Positions 1 to 9,102 of a stretch of DNA of 64,000 nucleotides are shown in pieces. The notes under the pieces are model-generated. The model ran no database searches. It saw only the letters and a list, made by a program, of their open reading frames with translations, and had not been told where the DNA came from. Positions within the stretch are counted from its first letter, which is position 1; each line of letters starts with the position of its first letter. Source of the stretch: Spirochaetales bacterium (GTDB lineage Bacteria; Spirochaetota; Leptospiria; Leptospirales; Leptonemataceae); contig JACKOY010000006.1 of the NCBI GenBank assembly GCA_024233935.1, positions 1-64,000 on the forward strand, given 5' to 3'. Position numbers and translations under genes: made by a program.

Positions 1-134
1 CAATGATTGCTTTCAGCCGCGAGGGGCCGGGCGGCCTGAACCTTTTCTAAAGCGCACTTTTCGACTGCCTGCGCTGGACGAAGTGCTTGTTTAGGAAGCT
101 CTGGTTCGCATAGTGACGCCAACAGGAGGAACAG

Positions 135-491
135 GTGGAACTCAGCATCCAGAGAGTCGACCGCGCCATCGTGCTGACTCTGAACGGTCAATTGACAATC
201 AGCACGGCTGATCAGTACAACCGGGAGCTGGCCCGAGCTCTGGAACCGGCCAAAAAGGACGGTGTCTTTGTGCTCCAGATCGGGCATACCTCGCATCTTA
301 CGTCTTCAGGCATCAAATGCCTCTTTGAGACCGAGCGCCGGTGCGTGGACGAAGGCATCGTTTTCGGGATCGTCTGTGAGTCAGAAGGGGTCACCAGCGT
401 GCTTGAGTTGACCGGCATTCCGAATTACATCCCCGTTCGCAAAACGCTGACCGAACTACACTCACACTTTCGTTTTCACGGCAAAACCTGA
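135..491 (+). CDS. STAS-domain anti-sigma-factor-antagonist-like protein
   Basis: A 118-residue single-domain protein with the pattern of the STAS fold: a leading beta-hairpin ending near residue 25 and a central LTSSGIKCL segment (residues 55-63) aligning with the DSSGLG loop that anti-sigma kinases phosphorylate. The Ser pair is present, but the usual preceding Asp is Thr56. The GTG start is fixed by an AGGAGG Shine-Dalgarno 6 bases upstream. Proteins of this type are switched by RsbW/SpoIIAB-like kinases and SpoIIE phosphatases, and several SpoIIE proteins lie in this window, but no partner kinase is adjacent, so the partner is unknown. Family call is good; role is inferred. Confidence 0.85.
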   Translation: MELSIQRVDRAIVLTLNGQLTISTADQYNRELARALEPAKKDGVFVLQIGHTSHLTSSGIKCLFETERRCVDEGIVFGIVCESEGVTSVLELTGIPNYIPVRKTLTELHSHFRFHGKT

Positions 492-556
492 AAGGTCAGA
501 GCTTCGCCGGCCCGAACAGTTCGGGTGGGTCGGTTGAGCCAGTTTGCGGGGTGGCC

Positions 557-1033
557 TTAGCGGGGTTTGCGTCGCTGGGGCCTGATTCGTAAACGCCTGA
601 GCAGCCTTTTTTTGCCGGGAGCGATTCGTTCGCTCAGAAAAAGCCTGAATGTGGTCGAACCTTCGTTCCTTTCCTTTTCGGAACTGGACTCCAGAAGGAG
701 CAAAGCCACGAACAGCCTGCACATCGACACACCGAGGCCCCGGGCGAGGGTCTTGAACTCCCCCCAGTCCTCCCCCCGCACCCGAAAATTGAAAGGCTGT
801 AAATCGAGAGCGGGCTCCTGATAGAGCGTCGTGAAATGACCCCGCCGGGGCAACCCGTGGGGCGCTTCACGTGCCAGCCTGATCAAGCGCGGCAAATACA
901 GAAGCATCCGTTGATCGAAGCGGCGTAGCCGACGCTCCAGAAGACTCCTCAGATGGCGCGGTACAAGAAACTTACAGGCCGGCCGCCGGGGTGCCCGGGG
1001 CCGCACCGAGTAGAAAAAACCAATATCTTCCAT
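557..1033 (-). CDS. DUF1564 family protein, copy 1
   Basis: A 158-residue basic protein. Its central block, with a TLYQEPALDLQPFNFRV stretch followed by RGEDW and then a SMCRLFVALLLLE helix, matches the layout of DUF1564, a family I know mainly from Leptospiraceae. The copy at 26726-27238 has the same core (RGEEW, then STCYFAVILIELE). DUF1564 proteins have been likened to small ribbon-helix-helix regulators, but the function is unknown. The C-terminus is an Arg/Lys-rich tail. The ATG at 1033 has no clear Shine-Dalgarno; an in-frame ATG at 1102 would add a low-complexity Pro/Arg stretch and looks less likely. Coding assignment is fairly firm because of the paralogue. Confidence 0.7.
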   Translation of the reverse strand: MEDIGFFYSVRPRAPRRPACKFLVPRHLRSLLERRLRRFDQRMLLYLPRLIRLAREAPHGLPRRGHFTTLYQEPALDLQPFNFRVRGEDWGEFKTLARGLGVSMCRLFVALLLLESSSEKERNEGSTTFRLFLSERIAPGKKRLLRRLRIRPQRRKPR

Positions 1034-1103
1034 ACAAAGGGAAGGTCTTCGAAGTTGATTTCGTTTCGCGTTTTTTCGGAGAGGGGGTGGCGGAGGACCC
1101 AAA

Positions 1104-1159
1104 GCCTTTGCCCATGGCCGAGCGAAAGCGAGGACCGGTGGCTCCGCCAGGGCAAAGGC
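1104..1159. other. 10-bp inverted repeat between genes
   Basis: GCCTTTGCCC at 1104-1113 is matched by its exact reverse complement GGGCAAAGGC at 1150-1159, enclosing a GC-rich loop. It lies in the 184-bp gap between two minus-strand genes (SUMF1-like upstream, DUF1564 downstream). No T-run follows on either strand, so a simple intrinsic terminator is unlikely. It could be a leader structure for the DUF1564 gene or chance. Confidence 0.3.
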
Positions 1160-1217
1160 GGTCGCCCATGGCGATTGGGGCCGAAGCCAGGGGGAGACTT
1201 CCCCCTTTCATCAAACC

Positions 1218-2102
1218 CTACTCGACTGCTGGCCGCGCATCCCGCGCGCAGCGAAACCCGAAATGGTGAAAGGGTTGATTGGCCGGGAAGTGCGGCCGGC
1301 GGTTGGAACCCAGGGCCAGATCGCTACCCCACCACCAGGAACCCCCGCGCACTATGCGATGATCGTGGCCGGGGCACTCTTCGGCCCCTCCGCAGGGTCC
1401 CCGCGGGTCGCGCCCGCTGCAGGCCGTCCCGCAAACTCCGTAGGATTCACTGTACCAGTCCAGCACCCACTCCCAGGAATTCCCGGCCATGTCGTTGAGT
1501 CCGTAGCGCGCCCCTGGACGCGAGCCCACCGGCCAGGTCACACCGCGACCACAGCCCTTCGCCTCGCCTTCTTTGATGATGGCCCGCTCACAGGTGGCCG
1601 GTTCGTTTCCCCAGGGGAACAACTCCCCCTCGGTTCCCCGCGCCGCCTTCTCCCATTCGGCCTCGGTTGGCAGGCGCCGACCGCGATAGCGGCAGTAGTC
1701 CCGGGCATCGAACCAGTTTGCACCGAGCATGGGCTGGTCGGCCGCGCTGTAGCCGCTGTAGTTAGGGCCGGTTCTTCTACAGGCGCCGGCCTGCACGCAC
1801 TGCTGGTACTGGCCGTAGGTCACTTCGTCCCGATCCATCAGGAATGTGCTCACCACGATTCTGGCCACCGGGGCCTCATCGTGCACAATCTGCTCGGGGT
1901 GATCTTCCTGAGGCGAGGCTCGCTCGCTGCCCCGCACGAAAGGCCCGCCTGGAATACAGCGCATGTCTTCCGGGATCGCCAGATCGTTGCAATCCTCAAA
2001 CTCCGAGGCGCCCAGAAACTGGCACTGCACACACCAGGACAACCCGCCAACGACGAGCGCAGCGAAAAACAAAGCCCGAACGATAGCGTGGCCTGAATTC
2101 AT
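1218..2102 (-). CDS. SUMF1/formylglycine-generating-enzyme-like exported protein
   Basis: A 294-residue protein with an N-terminal hydrophobic signal segment (residues about 7-22). The start at 2102 is supported by GGGGAGG a few bases upstream. The rest is an FGE-sulfatase (SUMF1/EgtB/PvdO) domain: RLPTEAEWEKAARG, a GLNDMAGNSWEWVLDWY core, RIVRGGSWWW and a closing FGFRCAR. The pair of cysteines used by true formylglycine-generating enzymes in the segment just before FGFRC is absent (it reads SNRRPHFPANQPFHHFG), so sulfatase activation is unlikely. Two Cys-rich inserts (near CVQAGAC and the CGTACSG to EECPG stretch) suggest disulphides in an exported protein. A Cys near residue 24 could be a lipobox, but Trp at -1 is unusual. 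Divergent from maf. Confidence 0.85.
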   Translation of the reverse strand: MNSGHAIVRALFFAALVVGGLSWCVQCQFLGASEFEDCNDLAIPEDMRCIPGGPFVRGSERASPQEDHPEQIVHDEAPVARIVVSTFLMDRDEVTYGQYQQCVQAGACRRTGPNYSGYSAADQPMLGANWFDARDYCRYRGRRLPTEAEWEKAARGTEGELFPWGNEPATCERAIIKEGEAKGCGRGVTWPVGSRPGARYGLNDMAGNSWEWVLDWYSESYGVCGTACSGRDPRGPCGGAEECPGHDHRIVRGGSWWWGSDLALGSNRRPHFPANQPFHHFGFRCARDARPAVE

Positions 2103-2155
2103 GCTGCCTCCCCGGAAAGCCTTGCACGCCGATCCCGGCGACGTTCTTTCGGCCC

Positions 2156-2788
2156 GTGCCACCAGAGCCCGATTCCAGCGACCCGGCGTCAAGTCCGATC
2201 ATCGTGCTCGCCTCCGCCTCGCCCCGACGCCGCGAAATTCTGAGTCGGCTGGGCCTTTCTTTCCGCCAGTTTTCGCCGTCGATCCTGGAAATTGGCCCCG
2301 ATCTGGCGCGGCTCGATGCCCGCCGCCTGGTCGAAACCCTGGCCCTCCGCAAGGCGGCCAGTTACAGCCCCGCGGGACCAGAACCCCACCTTGTCATCGG
2401 CTGCGATACACTGGTCTTTCTGGGAAACGAGACTCTGGGCAAACCCGAATCGCGAGACCGGGCCCGGGACTACCTGCTACGCCTGTCCTCCCGCGAGCAC
2501 CTGGTTATGAGCGGCCTGGCCGTGCGCCACATCAGGACCGATCGCGAACGGGTCCTTTCCGACACTGCCACAACCCGGGTTCGCTTTCGAGCGCTTTCCA
2601 GGGACGAAATCGATGCCTACCTGGACGGTGACGAGTGGGTCGACAAAGCGGGCGCCTACGCCATTCAGGGCGCCGCCGGCAACTTTGTCGAAGCAATCCA
2701 GGGCGACTACGATAACGTGGTTGGCCTGCCCGTTTCGCTTCTTGACTGCCTGGTCGGGCGGTTAGGCCTGCAACTCCTGCCGCGATGA
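2156..2788 (+). CDS. maf: Maf-family nucleoside triphosphate pyrophosphatase
   Basis: A 210-residue protein of normal Maf length. It has the N-terminal LASASPRRREIL loop, the GCDTLVFLGNETLGKP block, and DKAGAYAIQGAAGNFVE followed by GDYDNVVGLPVSLL, the substrate and metal-binding signatures of the family. Maf/YhdE enzymes hydrolyse non-canonical or pyrimidine NTPs (often dTTP/UTP) to the monophosphate and pyrophosphate, in house-cleaning or septum-related roles. The GTG start leaves a short unconserved N-terminal tail of about 15 residues before the first strand. It is transcribed divergently from the SUMF1-like gene and sits 42 bp before the 7TM phosphatase gene, possibly in one transcript. 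Confidence 0.93.
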   Translation: MPPEPDSSDPASSPIIVLASASPRRREILSRLGLSFRQFSPSILEIGPDLARLDARRLVETLALRKAASYSPAGPEPHLVIGCDTLVFLGNETLGKPESRDRARDYLLRLSSREHLVMSGLAVRHIRTDRERVLSDTATTRVRFRALSRDEIDAYLDGDEWVDKAGAYAIQGAAGNFVEAIQGDYDNVVGLPVSLLDCLVGRLGLQLLPR

Positions 2789-2830
2789 ATTCTACTTGCG
2801 GGGCATCTGTTCAGCCGCGACTCACCTTAC

Positions 2831-5389
2831 ATGAGTCCCCGTCGTTCGCTGGCCCCGGTTCTCGGGCTGGGCCTTTTGCTTTTTGGTTGCACCGGCGAAG
2901 CCGGCACCATCGAGACCCTCCGCGAGTGGCACTACCGCCGCGGCTTTGATCCGACCTGGATTGTCGGCCCCATCGAGGACCCCTCCCAATGGAACACCGT
3001 CCTCCTGCCCAGAAATTTGAGCGCGCTGCCCGAACTGGCGGCAGACAACTATACCGGCTGGATCACGCTGCGCACCGACATCCCCGCGCACCTCAATGAG
3101 CAATTGCGCTCCGGTTCGCCCCTCGCCTTCAACGCCGGCCGTGTGCTCGACGTTTCGCGTTACTACATCAATGGCCGCCAGTTCGGCCAGCTGGGATCCG
3201 ACCAGCCGTACGTGGATGCAGCCATGCGCCCGTTTATCCACGACATCCCCTTCGATCGCATCGAAACCGAGCAAACCAATGTCCTGGCAGTCGCGCTCTA
3301 TAACAACGGAAAGTACCCGCTGCAGTTCATGGACGAACCCGAGGTCGGCCAATCCGATTCGGTTTATCTGGCCCGTAGCTACCGCGAAATCACGGCCTTT
3401 GCCTTTCTCATGTTTTACGTTGCCTCCGGACTCTACCATCTTTTGCTTTTTGCCCGCCGGCGCAAGGATCGCTACAATCTATTCTTTGCCCTTTTCGCTC
3501 TTATTGTGGCGGTCTATTGGTTCGTGGCAAACACAACCACCCGCGACTTCATCTTTGCGAACCATGTCGAGCTGCACCGCAAACTGGAACACGCATTGCT
3601 CTTTTTGGTTGTTCCGGCCGCCATTTTCTTTCTAACCCAGTTTTTTAACGGCCGTTATACCCGCTTCGGCCTCGCCTACGGCGCCTTTTGCCTGGTCCTG
3701 TTTCTGGCGACGCTGACGACCAACCTGGACATCATGCGCATCTGCCGGGATGTTTGGTTCGTCTCGCTCATACTTTCTTTGAGCTATTGCATTTTCTACG
3801 TGGCCCGGGAGATTAAACGCGGCAACCCGGATGCAACCTTTCTGATTCTGGGCATCATCGTCCTGGTGGCAGCGACAACCAACGATGTGCTTTCTTCGCA
3901 GGGTTACATCCAGACTCCGAAGGTTGCCAATTATAGCTTTCTTTTGTTTGTGGGCGGCCTCGCCGCTCTCATGGCGAACCGCTTCATGCGCGTAACCGGG
4001 CGGGTGGAAGAGCTGAACCGCGATCTCGAAAAGAAAGTGGAAGATCGCACCCGCGAACTGCAGGCCACCCTCGATCAGGTCCAGGAGCTGAAGGTCCAGC
4101 AGGATGGAGACTATTTCCTGACTTCTTTGCTGGTCAATCCACTCGCCGGCAACTTCACCAGGGGCGGCAAGGTCACCGTGGAGACCCTCACACGTCAGAA
4201 GAAGCGCTTTCATTTTCGAAAATGGGACTCCGAAATTGGCGGGGACATCTCCATCGCTGATTCCATTACGCTGCACGATCGTCGCTATACGGTATTTATC
4301 AATGCGGATGCGATGGGCAAATCCATGCAGGGCGCCGGTGGAGCCCTGGTGCTCGGCACCGTCTTTCGATCGGTCCTGGCCCGCACCCATGCCCGACAAT
4401 CCATGCAGGCCCGCTACGCCGAGATCTGGTTGCGGGACTGTTTGCTGGAGTTGCAGACCGTTTTCCAATCGTTCGATGGCAGCATGCTGATTTCGGCTAT
4501 CCTGGGCCTGGTTGACGAAGAGAACGGCACGCTCTATTATCTTAACGCCGAGCACCCCTACGCTGTGCTCTACCGAAACGGCCGCGCCTCTTTTCTGGAT
4601 TCCGACAATGCCCTGCGCAAGGTCGGAGTCGAGGGGCTCGCGGACATGCTCCGCATCACGACTCATCAACTGCAACCGGGCGATGTTTTGATTCTTGGTT
4701 CTGACGGCCGCGACGACGTGCTTCTGGGCCACGGCGATGACGGGGCGCGCCAGATCAACGAGGACGAAACCATGTTCCTGCGACGCGTCGAGGAGGGCGG
4801 CGGAGTTCTGGCGAAGATTGAGCAGAGCCTGCTGGCAAGTGGAGCGCTCACCGATGACCTGTCCCTCTTGCGCCTGGCCTGGCTTGAAGATGCGGCGATT
4901 CCCGAAGAGCCCCGGTATCCCGATGCGTTTCTCCGCGACCGGGACGAAGGCCGACGCGCCCTGCGCGAAGGCCGTCTGGACGATGCCCGGGCCGCGTTTG
5001 ATCGAGCGGCCGCCGCCGGCGTGCACGACCCGATCTTGCTTCGGGATCGGGCACGGCTGGAAATTCGCACGCACAACTTTGAGCAGGGGCTTCTTCTGGC
5101 CGAACGCGCACTGCAGGAAAACGACAACGACCCGGAAATGATCTACCTGGCTTCCTACGCCTGCAAAGTCTGCGGCAATCCCGGTCGCGCCATCGAACTC
5201 GGAGAGCGCCTGCGTCTGCGCGATCCCGATCTGGTCCGCAACCTGGTCAACCTCGCAGATTCTTACCGCCTGGAAGGGAACCGGGGCGCGGCTCTCTTGC
5301 TGCTCGACCGGGTCCGCGAACTGGAACCCGACAACAGCTCGGTCTTGAAGCTTGCTGCGGTGCTCGAAAAGGACCCCGCCCCCGCTTAA
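2831..5389 (+). CDS. 7TM-DISM receptor with SpoIIE phosphatase and TPR domains
   Basis: 852 residues. An N-terminal lipoprotein-like signal (LLLFGC, Cys near 20) leads to an extracellular galactose-binding-like 7TMR-DISM ligand domain (about 30-185), then seven hydrophobic helices (about 195-395). A coiled-coil linker (VEELNRDLEKKVEDRTRELQ, about 400-425) leads to a PP2C/SpoIIE domain (about 440-680) with IGGDISIADS, NADAMGKS, SDGRDD and TDDLSLLRL. The acidic metal ligands are kept, although the loops differ from canonical GGDFYD and DVSGKG. TPR-like helices (about 700-845) end the protein. It probably dephosphorylates a STAS antagonist in response to an extracellular signal. The architecture is common in Leptospira. 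The ligand is unknown. Confidence 0.88.
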   Translation: MSPRRSLAPVLGLGLLLFGCTGEAGTIETLREWHYRRGFDPTWIVGPIEDPSQWNTVLLPRNLSALPELAADNYTGWITLRTDIPAHLNEQLRSGSPLAFNAGRVLDVSRYYINGRQFGQLGSDQPYVDAAMRPFIHDIPFDRIETEQTNVLAVALYNNGKYPLQFMDEPEVGQSDSVYLARSYREITAFAFLMFYVASGLYHLLLFARRRKDRYNLFFALFALIVAVYWFVANTTTRDFIFANHVELHRKLEHALLFLVVPAAIFFLTQFFNGRYTRFGLAYGAFCLVLFLATLTTNLDIMRICRDVWFVSLILSLSYCIFYVAREIKRGNPDATFLILGIIVLVAATTNDVLSSQGYIQTPKVANYSFLLFVGGLAALMANRFMRVTGRVEELNRDLEKKVEDRTRELQATLDQVQELKVQQDGDYFLTSLLVNPLAGNFTRGGKVTVETLTRQKKRFHFRKWDSEIGGDISIADSITLHDRRYTVFINADAMGKSMQGAGGALVLGTVFRSVLARTHARQSMQARYAEIWLRDCLLELQTVFQSFDGSMLISAILGLVDEENGTLYYLNAEHPYAVLYRNGRASFLDSDNALRKVGVEGLADMLRITTHQLQPGDVLILGSDGRDDVLLGHGDDGARQINEDETMFLRRVEEGGGVLAKIEQSLLASGALTDDLSLLRLAWLEDAAIPEEPRYPDAFLRDRDEGRRALREGRLDDARAAFDRAAAAGVHDPILLRDRARLEIRTHNFEQGLLLAERALQENDNDPEMIYLASYACKVCGNPGRAIELGERLRLRDPDLVRNLVNLADSYRLEGNRGAALLLLDRVRELEPDNSSVLKLAAVLEKDPAPA

Positions 5390-5428
5390 ACTGCTGGCGG
5401 CGACCTCCGGGGCAATTCAGGAAGGCTG

Positions 5429-6439
5429 ATGTCGCTTTCGGAAAAACTGCTTGAGGCCCATCTGGAGCACGAACTGTCGGCGCTGCAGGGTCCAGGTTTG
5501 CAGGAGAGCCTATCGACCGAACTGGGGCAGCTCTTCGACTGGCTGGGCAAAGCGCGTTTGCAGGACCTGGTCCCTTCCGCGCCGCTCAAGGCTCAGATCG
5601 TCGCAACGCTGCGCGATTACACACCGACGGCCGAGCTGCGCGAAGCAGCCCGCAAACACACAACAACTTTGTTGCTGGGGCTGCACTCGCGACCGGAACT
5701 ACTGGGCGATCTGGTGCCCGACCCGGCCTTCGAGAGTTCTCTCGAACACGCCACTCAGGCTACCGAACTGCGCGCAGAGCTGATTCGGCTGGGTGTGCAC
5801 AGTCCGATTTTTGCGAATCTGCTTAGTGAGATTTTGTTTACCTCTATCCAGGATTTCATGAGCGACACCCAGGCCATGACCGGTCGCGTTCCTGGCGCTG
5901 GACGTTTGCTGCGTTTCGGTCAGGATCTGGTCAATCAGGCGGTTCCGGCCCTGGGGCAAAATTTCGAACGCATTATCAAGGACTTCATTCGCAAGAACAT
6001 CGGCAAGACCATCAAGAATTCAGAAGAGTACCTGAACCGCAGTATGAAACCGGAACTGCTGCGCGAAGCCGGCCGCGAGCTCTGGGCCGATGTATCCAAA
6101 AGCCAGGTCTCCCGGCTGCCGGAATACCTGAACGCGGACCGTCTGGAAAGTTACGAAGAGCCGGCGCTCCTTTTGTGGGAGAACCTGCGCAAGAGCGAAC
6201 TTCTGGGCTGGACCCTGAACACCTGGGTCGATTCGATTTTTGAAGTGCACGGCGGCCGGCCGGCAGCCGAACTGCTGAAAGCCCTCGGGCTGGATCGAGA
6301 ACAGTTTCAAAACGCACTGCTTCCGATTCTGCTTCCGATCTTTGAAGAGGCCCATAAGAGCGGCTATTTGAAAGCGCGCATTGAGGCCCGCCTGCGTTCC
6401 TTTTACGAATCCGACGCCGCACAGAAGCTGCTCGGCTGA
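5429..6439 (+). CDS. Conserved-looking hypothetical protein, all-helical
   Basis: 336 residues with no signal peptide and no family I recognise. The sequence is almost entirely amphipathic helix, with regular Leu and alternating Lys/Glu (for example NFERIIKDFIRKNIGKTIKN near 178-197), and no Cys or obvious catalytic motif. The start is supported by CAGGAAGG eight bases upstream. It follows the 7TM phosphatase gene by 39 bp on the same strand, so it may share its transcript. A cytoplasmic scaffold or adaptor role would fit the composition, but nothing in the sequence proves it. Confidence 0.75.
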   Translation: MSLSEKLLEAHLEHELSALQGPGLQESLSTELGQLFDWLGKARLQDLVPSAPLKAQIVATLRDYTPTAELREAARKHTTTLLLGLHSRPELLGDLVPDPAFESSLEHATQATELRAELIRLGVHSPIFANLLSEILFTSIQDFMSDTQAMTGRVPGAGRLLRFGQDLVNQAVPALGQNFERIIKDFIRKNIGKTIKNSEEYLNRSMKPELLREAGRELWADVSKSQVSRLPEYLNADRLESYEEPALLLWENLRKSELLGWTLNTWVDSIFEVHGGRPAAELLKALGLDREQFQNALLPILLPIFEEAHKSGYLKARIEARLRSFYESDAAQKLLG

Positions 6440-6505
6440 TCAGCATCCGGCGCAGTCGGCGGCCATGGGACCGCGAGCCGCAGAAGGCGACCGTCGGGCC
6501 CGATC

Positions 6506-6997
6506 TCACTTCGAGCAATCTTCGATCAGGTCCACCGGATCTCCCGCCCGCACAAGACCCGGCTTCAGGACGCGTGCGTACCAACCACGTCGGCCAACCA
6601 ATGTCTTCAGGAATTCAGCGCCGCCCATACTTCCCACATACGAAAGTTTGTAGAGATTGCGACACGGATCGCAAAGACGCGTAACCTCGATCAAAGCGTC
6701 CCCGATGCGGTAGCGCTGGCCCGGCTGAAACTCGTCGTGTTTGATTCCGCGCGTCGTAAAATTTTCGCCCAGATCTCCAGGTTGCACAGGCCAGAATTCG
6801 TTGTTCAACTCCTCGAGCGTCTCCCACGGCATAAGCAACAGGGCCTGGTCCGGATCGCCCTTCAAGCGCGCGGCACGAAAGTGGTTAAAGTCACCTTCCA
6901 GACCGGCCTGCCCGATTTGCCCCTCGGGGATGGAAGGTTTGTACAGTCCGCCTTCACCCGAACGGCCCTTTGCATGTATCGATTCTACGCGACCCAT
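6506..6997 (-). CDS. MOSC domain protein (YiiM-like)
   Basis: 163 residues covering one MOSC domain. Hallmarks are QALLLMPWETLEELN, PVQPGDLGENFTTRGI, the G-x-RYRIGDALIEVTRLCDPC segment with the conserved C-terminal Cys (CDPC, near 110-113), and a GRRGWYARVL closing strand. MOSC proteins are related to the C-terminal domain of molybdenum-cofactor sulfurase and are thought to move sulphur or bind molybdopterin; YiiM-type members act on N-hydroxylated substrates. It lies 63 bp downstream of htpG on the same strand. Confidence 0.88.
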   Translation of the reverse strand: MGRVESIHAKGRSGEGGLYKPSIPEGQIGQAGLEGDFNHFRAARLKGDPDQALLLMPWETLEELNNEFWPVQPGDLGENFTTRGIKHDEFQPGQRYRIGDALIEVTRLCDPCRNLYKLSYVGSMGGAEFLKTLVGRRGWYARVLKPGLVRAGDPVDLIEDCSK

Positions 6998-7060
6998 GAA
7001 CCCGAAACCTTACACCGGCTTTTGTGCCCGAATCCGGCCGCGCCGACTATTCAGGCCTGC

Positions 7061-8917
7061 TTATAGAGCCCGTTCCAGCACCTGATATGAATTCTTCAGA
7101 AAGTCCTCAAACTCATCCGGACCCACGCCGCCGACCGCAAACCGGGCCAGCAGGTACACTTCGCGTGCTATCAGCTCCCGCTTACCGGGACCTGTTTCCC
7201 CCGTAATGATGGCAGGCTTCGCGAGTCCCTTGATAATTTCGTTGCGCGAGTTCAGGATCAGCGTGTGCTGTTTGGGGAATTGTAACCCGCTGCCCTGTTG
7301 CAGCATGGCGCTCATCTCGGAAAAACGCCGCATTTGCTCGGGCAAAAGCACCATAGCCGGAATGCTTTCGTCTTTGAGCGCCTCGACCCGTAGCGTGATC
7401 TGATCGTCGTTCAGGGTCGACTTGAAAAGCTCCGTAACCTGATCGCTCAGATCTTTGCCTTCGGAATCCACCAGCTTCGCGTCGGCCGACTTGTCCAGCA
7501 CGTGCTCGCTGATCTCTGCGTCCACCCGCGCGAAGTGGAACTCGCCGCCCGCCTTCGATTCAAGAAATTGCATGAAGTGACTGTCGATCAGGTGTCCCAT
7601 ACGCAGCACTTCAATGCCCTGGGATTCAAGCAACTTCAGCGGACCGGCCTGACTGCGATTGTCTGAAACGTAATAAATTCTCTTGTCCGTGCGGTCCTTG
7701 TTCCGCGCCTGATAGTCTTCAATCGTAGTAAAGCGAGAACCTTCGGCGGGCGCCTTCGTGAGTTCGAAAACCAGAGACTCCCGGGCCTGCTCATAGAACC
7801 GCTCGTCGTTCATCATCGCGTACTTCACAAACGGACTGATCTCCGGCCAGATCTCCTCGAAGTGATCCCGGTTGTTGCGGAATTCTTCGTTCAGGCGATC
7901 GGCGACCTTCTTGATGATGTGCTGCGCTATCTTACGAACCTGCGGTTCGTTTTGTAGATACGAACGGGAAACGTTCAGCGGCAGGTCTGGTAGATCGATG
8001 ACGCCCTGGAGCACGGTCAAGAACCGCGGAATTAACTCCTGAGCTTCGTCGGTAACGAACACCTGCTTGCAGAATATCTTAACATCGCTGCGATTCAGGT
8101 CCATCTCGTGGGCCAGTCGCGGAAAAAACAAAATACCCTGTAGCTGAAACGGATAGTCGACGTTCAGATGCACGTAAAACAGCGGATCGCCCTGGTAGGG
8201 ATACAGATGCTTATACAGATCGGTGTATTCTTCCGGCTTCACCTGGGATGGCTGCTTGGTCCACAGTGCGTGTTCGCGATTGACCTGAGCGCCATCGACC
8301 TTGATCGGCACAGGCAGGAAATCGCAGTAGCGGCGCAGAAGACGGCTGATCTCGGCCAGGTCCAGAAGATCCCTGGAACCCTCTTCCATAAACAGGCGGA
8401 TCGTTGTGCCCCGCTTCGTGCGTGTGCCCTCCCCGATCTGATACTCTTCACCTCCGTCCGATGACCAGAAAGCGGCCGTCGCCGACGGATTCCAGCTCAG
8501 CGAATCGATCTCGACTCTGTCCGCCACCATGAAAGAACTGTAAAAACCCAAACCAAAGTTGCCGATGATGCCGGCCTTGCTTTTGTCTTTGGATTCTTCG
8601 TAGCGCCGGGCGAAATCCTCCGCGCCCGAAAACGCAATCTGCGTTATATAGCGCTGGATCTCGTCTGCATCCATGCCGACGCCGTTGTCTTCTATAGTCA
8701 GAACATTCTTCTCGCGATCGATGCGAATATCAACGGCGTAAGCTTCGTCTTCGGCGTCCCGGATATCTTCCTGGAGTCGCACTTTCTTGAGTTTGCTGAT
8801 GGCGTCGAAGGCGTTTGACACGAGTTCCCGGAGGAAGATCTCTTTCTCCGAGTACAACCACTTCTTGATGATGGGTAGAATGTTTTCAGTATGAACAGAA
8901 AGCCGACCGGTCTGCAT
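7061..8917 (-). CDS. htpG: HtpG, bacterial Hsp90 chaperone
   Basis: 618 residues, normal HtpG length. The N-terminal GHKL ATPase shows SEKEIFLRELVSNAFDAISK, the IEDNGVGMDADE Mg/ATP loop and NFGLGFYSSFMVAD. The middle domain carries LPLNVSRSYLQ with the catalytic Arg loop. The C-terminal dimerisation domain runs to about residue 615. It is a cytoplasmic ATP-dependent chaperone for client maturation under stress. It is divergent from the c-di-GMP gene across 185 bp; no CIRCE element is visible there. The ATG follows a weak Shine-Dalgarno. Confidence 0.97.
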   Translation of the reverse strand: MQTGRLSVHTENILPIIKKWLYSEKEIFLRELVSNAFDAISKLKKVRLQEDIRDAEDEAYAVDIRIDREKNVLTIEDNGVGMDADEIQRYITQIAFSGAEDFARRYEESKDKSKAGIIGNFGLGFYSSFMVADRVEIDSLSWNPSATAAFWSSDGGEEYQIGEGTRTKRGTTIRLFMEEGSRDLLDLAEISRLLRRYCDFLPVPIKVDGAQVNREHALWTKQPSQVKPEEYTDLYKHLYPYQGDPLFYVHLNVDYPFQLQGILFFPRLAHEMDLNRSDVKIFCKQVFVTDEAQELIPRFLTVLQGVIDLPDLPLNVSRSYLQNEPQVRKIAQHIIKKVADRLNEEFRNNRDHFEEIWPEISPFVKYAMMNDERFYEQARESLVFELTKAPAEGSRFTTIEDYQARNKDRTDKRIYYVSDNRSQAGPLKLLESQGIEVLRMGHLIDSHFMQFLESKAGGEFHFARVDAEISEHVLDKSADAKLVDSEGKDLSDQVTELFKSTLNDDQITLRVEALKDESIPAMVLLPEQMRRFSEMSAMLQQGSGLQFPKQHTLILNSRNEIIKGLAKPAIITGETGPGKRELIAREVYLLARFAVGGVGPDEFEDFLKNSYQVLERAL

Positions 8918-9102
8918 GGCAACCTCGGGGTACGGGTTTGACGGGTCGCCCGCGACCGCAAGTTATTTTTTGCGAAGCTGTCATGAGGAGGCTTGCAGAC
9001 GCCGCGAGGGCCTGTCGAATAGGTATAGATGTCCGGTTTTCCCCTGCGAAAACGATCGCGGGCGGGCCAAAAAATGCGTCCAATCACTATACTATTACCT
9101 GT

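Noticed and set aside
1..50. Short in-frame run from position 3 ending in TAA at 48-50, possibly the end of an upstream gene.
   Set aside because: Fifteen codons give no family or start; could be chance.
8918..9102. Possible heat-shock operator in the htpG/c-di-GMP gene divergent region.
   Set aside because: No CIRCE dyad or clear sigma-32 type sequence was found by eye; only weak -10-like AT stretches.
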